Positions 37,246 through 45,085 of a DNA stretch of 64,000 nucleotides are shown piece after piece. The DNA is from Flaccisagitta enflata (taxonomy: Eukaryota > Chaetognatha > Sagittoidea > Aphragmophora). Position numbers and translations under genes: made by a program. The number at the start of each line of letters is the position of its first letter. Positions within the stretch are counted from its first letter, which is position 1. The stretch is from positions 86,366,001 through 86,430,000 of the forward strand of contig OZ231126.1 in assembly GCA_965153355.1 (NCBI GenBank). The letters are read 5' to 3'. The notes beneath the pieces were generated by a model that saw only the letters and a list, made by a program, of their open reading frames with translations, was not told the origin of the DNA and searched no databases.

Positions 37246-38139
37246 CCATCATCGCCAACTACACCCAAAAACGACAATATGGGTAAAATTGGAGGTGGAA
37301 AAATCGAAAATAAGGTTTCTAATGAATTAGAAAACTCGGAAAAACTCAGAAAGGAACTTTTAAAGATTTTAGAATCGACTTCTTTTGACTCTGACGCCAA
37401 GTCATGGATCTTACTTCAAACGTATGACCGATATAAAAATAATGCAACATTGGCTAAAGAGCGGGAGATTTTAGACAACCACCTAAAACGTCACCCAAAC
37501 GTCTTTGTAGGGGGTGGCAATAATCATCAGAGTGATGAAAGTAACGATGGAAATGTCGAAGAAAATGATAACAACGATGAAAAAACAAATGATGACATTA
37601 ATGAGAAAAAAAAACAAACAACAAATGAGAACACAAATAACCCCTCAACCACTGTTAAAGCCGACACATCAAAACAACCCCAAGTCTTAACAAATAACAA
37701 ACCTAACAACAACCCTGTAGACGTCTGGATAAATGACGCGATAAAAATCATTACTTCCTACATGAAAAATAAAGTCAATGTAATATTTCTTGAAAATGTG
37801 CAGAAACACGCGTCTAAACTTCAAAATTTTTTATCTTCTAAAGCCACTTTTGACCCACATAGTAACCGTGTTATCGCACCACATGCTCGTTTTTATCTGA
37901 AGAAAGACTCGTTGTATTTCAAGATAAAAAACACCAAAGAACTACAAAGTTTCGATCTAGCGACGCTAATTGCTTGTATCTCATTCAGTAGATCCAAATT
38001 ATTTCGATTCCTTAAATATCGTTTTAAAAAGGTTAAGGCATTTTCTAAAAACGAGAAGCATTGTTTGCACATCTTTTTAACCACATGCCCTATTTCAAAG
38101 AGAAGAATTCCATGCAGCTCTATTCGTGATTTGGCTTAA
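36922..38139 (+). CDS. Poly-Gln protein of the viral block, function unknown
   Basis: 405-residue single frame from ATG 36922 (60 bp after a CCTTCCACAG acceptor-like site). The N-terminal 60 residues are helical and charged. Then comes an almost pure CAA-encoded glutamine run (about residues 80-110), a Lys/Glu/Asn-rich low-complexity middle, and a globular C-terminus with FDPHSNRVIAPHARFYLKK followed by a basic FRFLKYRFKKVKAF stretch. The Gln run is pure CAA, like the host (CAA)n microsatellites, so it is probably a replication-slippage expansion tolerated by the protein. The role could be scaffold or DNA-binding; this is a guess from charge and coiled-coil-like composition. Confidence 0.6.
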
Positions 38140-38195
38140 GCTTAAGCATCATGCTCCTACCCCATTCCAGATATTGTTTCAGACAGTAATGATCA

Positions 38196-39940
38196 ATGGA
38201 TACAAAAACTGAAAGTTTTAAACGTCTGTTGGCAGATTTGAATGATGGAACAAAGGACGTCTTTTTACAACCTACTACCGCGGCAATTCTTGCAGAAGCA
38301 AGGAGGAATGCGGATTACAATTTAACTAAAGAGGACATTTTACGATTCAGACAAACACTTTCGGATGTCTCTCGATCGATTGAACAAAAGGAACTCCGAG
38401 GGGTTCAAAGACATTTATCACGACGGAAATGGATAACTTACGCACCCGGGTAATCATATCTTAGATACAAAACCACCCCAGAAACGACGCCTCGTAAAAT
38501 CACATTTCCATATCTTTTACCACATCTTTTTCCCCTCCATCAGGAATATACTGGGAATCGATCTCTGCTTCCTAAGACCGTTGAGCATTGTAAAACGAAC
38601 GGAGATCACCAAAGGAGCACGACCGACTATTATATTAGTCACACTCGATCTGTGCTCCAGATTTACCCAACTAAGAGTTTGCAAAAACGCCACCGCCGCC
38701 GAGGTGCAACAAAAACTCCAAGACTCTCTTGCATTCTTTGCTCCTAACAACAATTACAAGAAGATAGTCTCGGACCGAGGGTCTGAAACCGTACGTCTTG
38801 GAGAACGGTTAGGGTTAAAACATTATCACGTACAACAAGGACCCTGGCGCAAGGTCTCGATTGGTACGTCCTAACAAGATCATCCCAAACATATACTATC
38901 GGTTATTATTTATCGGTTTGATATTTGATATTCGATATGGTCTCATTTCTAACTTTAACAAACACCTATCTTTTTCTTACAGTGGAGAGACAAATCCGCT
39001 CGTACAAAAGGTGGTGAGGGGGTGAAATAAATCTACACAGGTTCAAAGCCTAGCCATAACCCTAACCGTAAATTTAACCCCTAACCCTTAACCCTAGAAT
39101 CAGACCATAAACCCTAACCCTATCCCTAACCCTAACTCTATCAAGATAACCTACCTAACCAACTGTCGAATGTTCCCATGCTACTTTATATTTACTTCAC
39201 CCCCTCACTTTAAAAGGATCTTCTTTCGACTTTTATTGCAATTTCCAACGGTGAAAAACTACGAACATCTTATCCACCTCACTCAAATATCGTTCAACTC
39301 AAGAATACACTCCAGTACGGGATTTGCCCCACATTTTCACCAGACCTTTGACTACGCGGCTGGACTTTACCTCAGAAGAATCTTGCACGAGGATAGAATA
39401 CACCAAGAGAAAGCATTTGACAAATACCATTTACTGCGAGAAAGCCAAAAACTACGTGTTGACGACAGAGTTAGAATTAGAAATCCAAAACCGCTCATTC
39501 GCAAGGAATCTGCTGTTTTCTTTCCACATACATCTGAGACTGTTCATGTCATCACAGGGATTGATACAAGACGCTTACCGTATTCCTTTGAGGTGGATCA
39601 TAATAAGAACATAAAGTGGTATGGTTGGAACTTGGTAAAGGTTGCCCCTTCTATACTCAACATCATTCATGAGACGGAACAAACCACCACTTCAAGTACC
39701 CCTCAAAAACCAGTCATTAAAGTGCTAAATATATTACCACAAACAGACTCTAACAAGCTAAGAAGTGGTAAAACTTTAACCCACGCATATGAAATGACGT
39801 ATGACATTATAAAGGATGGGGAAAGACAATTTGTAAACAAAGAGATTTTGAACCTGTATAAACGTCTTTTTGGCTCTCAAATACTTCAATATGATGAAGA
39901 ATTGTTACGTAATACTCAAATGCAAAAACATATTATCTAA
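38196..39940 (+). CDS. Retroviral-type (Polinton) integrase, 4 exons
   Basis: Exons 38196-38449, 38544-38863, 38983-39010, 39217-39940 (441 residues) join in phase through canonical GT-AG introns of 94, 119 and 206 bp. Catalytic core of the DDE/rve fold: first Asp in GNILGIDLCF, a central strand TIILVTLDLCSRF, second Asp in IVSDRGSE, and the catalytic Glu in the 28-nt micro-exon (VERQIRSYK). It is followed by FNSRIHSSTGFAP, the usual N..H(S)...P element after the core. The C-terminus has a chromo/SH3-like DDRVRIRN...YSFEVD...WYGWNLVKV segment. Polinton integrases process and insert the element ends into host DNA. All three acidic residues are present, so activity is possible. Confidence 0.85.
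39039..39143. repeat. Telomere-like (CCCTAA)n inside integrase intron 3
   Basis: Degenerate CCCTAACCCTA words with TTTAACCCCTAACCC variants. The tract makes this the longest intron of the block. Confidence 0.8.
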
Positions 39941-40017
39941 AACTAAGTGAATCTTGCCTTTTTTGCTATTTTTAGTACCCTTGAACTTTAAAAGTATCCA
40001 CAACTTAATCAACAATC

Positions 40018-40208
40018 ATGAATCACAACTTCAGTTCCAACACTTCGGAACAATATTCGTTGCACATCTCAAACGAGAATATTGAGATGAACCTCCCCCC
40101 AACCGCCCTGTCAAGCGCAAGTAATTTTGAAGTGAATCTATCGCCATCTCTAGACCTCAATCAACTCTCCTATCTTCAGTCTACGGATGTGGAGGTATAA
40201 TCTCAATT

Positions 40209-40258
<50 letters not shown>

Positions 40259-41819
40259 ACCCAATTAATTTTCTTTTCTTCTTCCCCTCACCCCTAACCA
40301 TACCCTCTACTCCACACAGACAAGGATTGCAGGTCTTACTTTGGATTCCTCTCCCTTATTTCTTCAACGTAACCCAAAAGAAGTGATAAAAACATCTCTA
40401 AAGCTCACACCATCATTGGCTCGGGACAATCTTCTCTTAAGAAAAGAGGTTGCTGAAGAACGAAACACGTCACCTTTAGTAGTCAAGGTTTCTGACTATT
40501 ACACGGACAATATTCAAATGGGTTTAAAACATGTTAATAATTTGCTTGCAAATGGTTCGAATCTTTTCCTTATTGCACGCTACACTGAACTTTTCTTGGA
40601 TAATCACGGTGTAGTTGATTTCGGCTTTTTTAAGGATTTAAGTATTGAAAATGTGGTGGATGTGACCAAATTGGAACTTGACCTATTGTTAACCTACATT
40701 GACTGGGGATTTTATACAAGACTGGAGACTATCCGTTACCTAGCCAAACTTATCAACTCAAAAGCGGACATCAAGACCTATATTGACCCAGAAGAAATAA
40801 AATACAAAAAACCTCCTTTGAAAGCCCGTGATGAATTTCTGATTACTAACCGCTCCTTATTTCTAAGCATCCCCGACGCACGCAAATTATTGATAAACCC
40901 CAACAGTAACATAAACCCTATCTCTCTTATCGACCTAGAAGGTTTTTATGATGTGGATCTAACAAAATCTGATGAAACCAACTTGCGAAAAAAGAACAAA
41001 ATTGTTGCAGATTTACACAGACGATTGTACAACTTTCTTATGACTCTTGGTAAGGGTCCTATGATAAAGGATAAATTAAACACGGATGAGAAAAAAAAAG
41101 TGGAAGAAATGATCTCTAGCAACATAAAACTTTTTGAATTTGGTAAAAAAGTGCGGGAGTTGGTACACATTGAATTAGAAAGACTCAAATCTCCAAAGGA
41201 ATCAATGCTCTTCTCCAGACCTGTAGTAGCTGCTGGGCTGGATGCATCAGAAACGAAGGTCAAGTTTTACTTTGAGTACTCAAAACTTTGTGAATTTAGC
41301 GAGGTGCAAATAACTCTGCCAAGAATTATGAGTTATAAACTAGGTGTTAGTAAAAATCTTGATACTCAAAAATACAACAAAATTTCCATTGGTCCTATAT
41401 CAATGGCAACCAAGTTTTTTGACACCGCAACAACCGGAATTTCTTTCAACATCAAAAGTGACAAACAACGATTGAGTGCGCCCATTAGGTTAATTCCAAA
41501 ACTATTGGTTGTTTCTACTGATTTCCTTTCTGAACAATCCCGCCAAGCAGAAAAAGAAATTGTATTTTTCAGAACTGATGACATGGTCAATTTTTTTAAA
41601 GCCCCACTAAAACAAAAGGAGCTAAACAGACAATTCTTGGCCATAGATACTTCGCTGAGCCTAAACCAACCTTTCTACAGGGTGCATAAAGCTAGGACGT
41701 TCCTGAGCTCCTTCAAGATTAACTTGAGAGATGAATCTGGAGAACTACTTAGCTTCTCACGAGATACCATTGTAAAAATGAATTTGTTTTTTAGAGCATG
41801 TAATGTTGATCGGATGTAG
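40018..41819 (+). CDS. Penton/minor capsid protein candidate (2 exons)
   Basis: Exons 40018-40194 and 40320-41819 join in phase 0 over a 125-bp intron that holds a (CA)n tract (558 residues). The N-terminus is short and Asn/Ser-rich; the middle is mostly helical (LDLLLTYIDWGFYTRLE). The C-terminal third looks beta-rich and ends SSFKINLRDESGELLSFS...VKMNLFFR. That ending (a strand, D..G.l..F, then a strand ending in L.FR) resembles the last strands of jelly-roll vertex or minor capsid proteins of Polintons and adintoviruses. Position next to the major capsid gene fits. The assignment is by pattern and context only. Confidence 0.5.
40211..40256. repeat. (CA)n inside an intron of the penton candidate
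   Basis: About 22 CA units between donor and acceptor. Confidence 0.95.
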
Positions 41820-41884
41820 ACACCCTTTGCTTTTTTCTGTTTTATTTCCAATTGTGTCTTTTTCTATATTCATAACAAGTGATC

Positions 41885-42148
41885 ATGGCGAGTTTATATG
41901 AACTCCTCACACCTTTACTAACATGTAACAACCTTCCAGAAGAAGGAACAAACAAATTTGAAAACACAGAACCACAACCAAAACAAGATACACCAGAACC
42001 AACCAAAAAAACAAAACAAACATTGAAAACAACTTCTAAACAACCACTCAAACAAAAACACAAAGGATCAACGAAAGATACCAAAGCAAAAAAAACAAAG
42101 AAAAAAAAACAAAAACTTGAAAAAGTAACCAAAAAAAGCTTCTTGTAA
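41885..42148 (+). CDS. Lys-rich basic protein (core-protein-like)
   Basis: 87 residues from ATG 41885 (ATCATGG context). It opens with MASLYELLTPLL, followed by a Pro/Glu/Thr linker and a C-terminal half that is mostly Lys with Thr and Gln (TKAKKTKKKKQKLEKVTKK). The composition matches DNA-condensing core proteins of adenovirus-like virions or histone-H1-like tails. It ends 9 bp before the major capsid ATG. A nucleocapsid role is inferred from charge and position. Confidence 0.55.
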   Translation: MASLYELLTPLLTCNNLPEEGTNKFENTEPQPKQDTPEPTKKTKQTLKTTSKQPLKQKHKGSTKDTKAKKTKKKKQKLEKVTKKSFL

Positions 42149-42157
42149 TTTCTTAAA

Positions 42158-43810
42158 ATGGCAGACACACGTGCTCCACCTACTTTCCACGGACCACAAG
42201 TTCTTACCTCCCCAGAAGTTGATAATTCATTGACTGATAAGGCTACTGTCACCGACGGTATCCTTTTCCGCACCTTTAAGACAATACTCCCGATCGACCC
42301 CCAGGAACTAAATCAAACGAGCCGGAGTATCTCATTCTACATTCTCGACAAATTAGGATTAATTAACCCTCACCAGTGAGTAACAGTAAACACAACAGTA
42401 AACAAAAGAAAACAAAAGCTATCTTTACGCTCAATATGCTAATAAGCTTATTTTAAACTCATTCAAACCTCACTTCTTTTTTCAGGATATATCTGGCTTT
42501 AACGGTTCAATGTCAAAAAGAAAACGACGCTCCTATCTTAGAAGAAGATGAGATCACGGTATCTTGTCCACTAACATCTCACTCCTTGATAGATGATGTT
42601 AGTGTCACCATCTCAGAATCAACCCTCGACCGCCAATCGTCATACTACGGATTAATCTCATATCTACAAATGCTTTATGAAACAACACCGAGACAAAAAG
42701 AATCATACCTTCGATTTTTTGAAGCATATGAGGAAGATGAGGGGGAAGTTTATGTAGAACCTAAAGATGCGATCATCAAAAAAGTCCCCGCAGAAGGAGG
42801 CGCACCAACCTGGGAGGCGCGTAACGGCAGGGGTAGAAGGACACTTAGAATCACTAACAAACAAAAACAAGAGTACTTCTGCAATTTAAGTAACGCTTTC
42901 TTAAACTTTGATTCCTTACTACCTTCCAATATAGAAATTGGATTGCTAATTTATCTAACGAGCTATGAGAAATACTTTACAACATCAAGCAAAAAACCAC
43001 ATAGACCCACCTTCAAAATCATAGATGCTAAGCTTCTTGTGGAATTCATTCTTCTTAAACCAAATCTACTTAGAGCTATGGAAAGTCGCTTAGCCAAATC
43101 TTTTTTGCAAATTAACTTCTTGGCTAAATTTGTAAAATCATACTCGTTGGAACAGGGAATATTAGAACGCAGAATTTCAATCTCAACTCGAGATCCGGTC
43201 TCCAACATCCTGCTTTTTATCCAACCAAATACGGTAAGATATGTTCTGCATATACTATCTTTTTGGTAACAGAAACTCTCGTCTACCCACTTACCCTTTC
43301 TTTTTTTTCTTTTAACAGACACACTGTGGAAAATATTCCGAGGACTTTTACCGATTCCAACGTTGGGGGTTGGTGCACACCTACGTATCCAGCGGCATCT
43401 CAACTGTAAAAATCCCGAGTCTAGCTCACACAAACAACGGTGGCCAACTGGAGGGCTACGACTTTTCATCAGAATCTGGAAAGAAAGCATCATACTTCTA
43501 TGCACTTGGACAATTTAACAAACTAAACGGACAAGGATCAATTGATCTTCCCTATGATTTATTTTTCAAAGACCGATTTCTACTTCCCTTTTGTCTTAGT
43601 GCTGACAACGCCGCCAGAGGCAATGTTCCAAACATTTTGAATCGCACACAACCACGTTCTATGTCTCCCAGCAATGATTTCACACTTTACGTACGTTTTC
43701 AGGAACCGACGACCCACGTTTTTCGTATCACAATTATCTATTCTCAACAAAGAGCATTAGCTATTGAACATGACCGATCAACTTTTAAGGGGTATGAGCC
43801 TGATCAGTGA
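42158..43810 (+). CDS. Major capsid protein, double-jelly-roll type (3 exons)
   Basis: Exons 42158-42375, 42486-43233, 43319-43810 (485 residues) join in phase over introns of 110 and 85 bp. The layout matches Polinton/adintovirus hexon-like proteins, often annotated in animals as F54H12.2-like. Landmarks are an early beta-rich part with SLIDDVSVTISESTLDRQSS, then YGLISYLQMLYET, FLNFDSLLPSNIEIGLLIYL (strand-rich centre), IIDAKLLVEFILLKPNLL, and a C-terminal DRFLLPFCLSAD...SNDFTLYVRFQEP...ALAIEHDR. These are the conserved C-terminal signature strands of that family. It would form the pseudo-hexameric capsomers of the virion. Stop to protease ATG distance is 5 bp. Confidence 0.75.
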
Positions 43811-43815
43811 TTACC

Positions 43816-44364
43816 ATGCCTAAGTTGTTTACCTCTGACTTGTTACTTACTAGTAACACTGACTTACTATTCTACTTAAAAAAACATCGCTATTTGTATA
43901 AATTGGTTGGAAATGGAAATAACATAATCAACTATGATAAACTAAACAAAATTTCATACAACTTTTCTAGTAATGGGAGGCATGCAATTGTAATTAATAC
44001 TCTCCATAGCACAGCACCACCAGAAACTATAGGACATTGGGCTGTTCTCCTAGTACAAATCTCAAAATCTGGCCGTTATTGTATGTTAGTCGATAGCTTA
44101 GCTAATAGTTTCAAACAAAATAATCCATTGTCACATAAGATAACCCAATTTTGTAATGTGCATAAACTTGATTTGCATCTGTGGAAGGCGAGAACACAAA
44201 AAAGAAACTCCAGTAACTGTGGTTTCCAAATAGTATTTTTTCTTCGCCATTTTTCGAAAAATGGCTTAAAAGGAATGCATCGTCTTCAATTAATGTTACA
44301 ACAATACAGTTTATTCACAAGAGAATATTACATTTTAAAACGAGCTTATAAACTATGTAAATAA
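43816..44364 (+). CDS. Adenain-like maturation cysteine protease
   Basis: 182 residues from ATG 43816; the alternative upstream in-frame codon at 43807 is GTG and overlaps the capsid stop. Catalytic residues fit the C5/Polinton protease family: His74 in IGHWAVLL, Asp93 in MLVDSLAN, Gln128 and Cys135 in TQKRNSSNCGFQ. The Gln-to-Cys spacing of 7 equals that of adenovirus protease. The C-terminal helix (FFLRHFSKNGL) is also family-like. It would cleave capsid and core precursors during virion maturation. The AATAAA at 44360 overlaps the stop codon. Confidence 0.85.
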   Translation: MPKLFTSDLLLTSNTDLLFYLKKHRYLYKLVGNGNNIINYDKLNKISYNFSSNGRHAIVINTLHSTAPPETIGHWAVLLVQISKSGRYCMLVDSLANSFKQNNPLSHKITQFCNVHKLDLHLWKARTQKRNSSNCGFQIVFFLRHFSKNGLKGMHRLQLMLQQYSLFTREYYILKRAYKLCK

Positions 44365-44365
44365 A
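44360..44365 (+). terminator. AATAAA poly(A) signal overlapping the protease stop
   Basis: The hexamer includes the TAA stop of the protease gene. This suggests an mRNA ending between the protease and the next gene. Confidence 0.4.
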
Positions 44366-44396
44366 TCATCTGCAACCTTTGCTTTATTTTCCAGAT

Positions 44397-44621
44397 ATGG
44401 ACAGAACTAATGAAATCCTTATTAACTTTTACTCTTCTTTAAAACAAACAATCTCCTTTGTTTTTAAACTTACACTTTTCATCATCAGTTGTTGCATCTT
44501 ATTAACAAACATCATTCTAAAACCGTGGACAATCTTCGAATTTTCCAATTCATCGTTATGTACAAATCTTACCAAGAAACTACAAAAACAACTAATGAAA
44601 GCCGAGGCAAATGCCTTATGA
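44397..44621 (+). CDS. Small single-pass membrane protein
   Basis: 74 residues from ATG 44397, directly after a TTTATTTTCCAG acceptor-like site. One hydrophobic helix (FKLTLFIISCCILLTNIIL, about residues 24-42) is flanked by short polar ends, with a Lys-rich C-terminus. No family recognised. Small membrane proteins occur in several Polinton/adintovirus genomes; a role in exit or entry is possible but unproven. Confidence 0.5.
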   Translation: MDRTNEILINFYSSLKQTISFVFKLTLFIISCCILLTNIILKPWTIFEFSNSSLCTNLTKKLQKQLMKAEANAL

Positions 44622-44774
44622 AAGGTCACTTCAACTAGCCGCGCTCAACAGGTTAATAAAGGTTTTTAGGTTATTGATTATAGATAGTTTTCAATTATCG
44701 GTTATTAACGATTATCGGTTATCTTCGACAACCTCTATTCTCCACATTCTAGGGATCTTATCAATCAACAAAAA

Positions 44775-44900
44775 ATGGGGAGAAAACGTAGAGGTCGTCG
44801 CCGAAGAAGACGTCGTGGAAGACGTCGACGAACAAGGAAAAGTGGTGGAGCCTTGCGACGAACAATTAAGACAATTGGAAGAAGACGTAGACGAAGATAA
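44775..44900 (+). CDS. Arg-rich 41-residue peptide (core pX/mu-like)
   Basis: Starts MGRKRRGRRRRRRRGRRRR, then has a central TRKSGGALRRTIKTIG and ends in six Arg. About 60% of residues are Arg. Short Arg-rich peptides like this condense DNA in adenovirus-type virions; adenovirus mu is made from a precursor by the viral protease. The central SGGA stretch loosely resembles a Gly-Gly protease site but lacks the preferred hydrophobic P4. The ATG lies 23 bp after a TCCACATTCTAG acceptor-like site. An overlapping acidic frame is the shadow. Too short for routine gene callers. Confidence 0.65.
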   Translation: MGRKRRGRRRRRRRGRRRRTRKSGGALRRTIKTIGRRRRRR

Positions 44901-44941
44901 TTTTCGTGAAAATGTATATATGTATGTTACTTTGTATTGTT

Positions 44942-44947
44942 ATTAAA
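44942..44947 (+). terminator. Poly(A) signal candidate (ATTAAA) at the end of the viral block
   Basis: 42 bp after the Arg-rich stop. It is the last feature before the convergent transporter gene. Confidence 0.4.
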
Positions 44948-45085
44948 AAGTAAAAAATCAATTTTTTTATACCTGTTATTTTTTCTCCTTATACCTATCT
45001 TTGAAAATAAGAAATTAGGCGTTTTTAAATTCATTTTTGGAAAAAAAAATTAACCGTAATATTCCCCCTTTATCCCTCTACTTAC

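Larger units (their letters stand above)
34044..44947 (+). mobile_element. Polinton/adintovirus-like endogenous element lacking polB and ATPase
   Basis: Nine same-strand genes in about 10.9 kb: two unknowns, integrase, penton candidate, Lys-rich protein, major capsid protein, adenain-like protease, membrane protein and Arg-rich peptide. This gene set defines Polinton/adintovirus morphogenesis plus integration. No Walker-A ATPase and no family-B polymerase motifs (DxxSLYP, YxDTD) were seen in any frame of the block. Borders are approximate: no long terminal inverted repeats or target duplication could be recognised by eye. All frames are open, so the insertion is recent, maintained, or under selection. 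Confidence 0.75.

Noticed and set aside
44611-44946. 111-codon acidic ORF overlapping the Arg-rich peptide
   Set aside because: Its acidic Glu/Asp/Val part is the frame-shifted reading of the Arg codons, and its first codons lie upstream of the acceptor-like site.
34044-44947. Family-B DNA polymerase or packaging ATPase hidden in the viral block
   Set aside because: No DxxSLYP, YxDTD or GxxxxGK[ST] in a suitable context was seen in any long frame.
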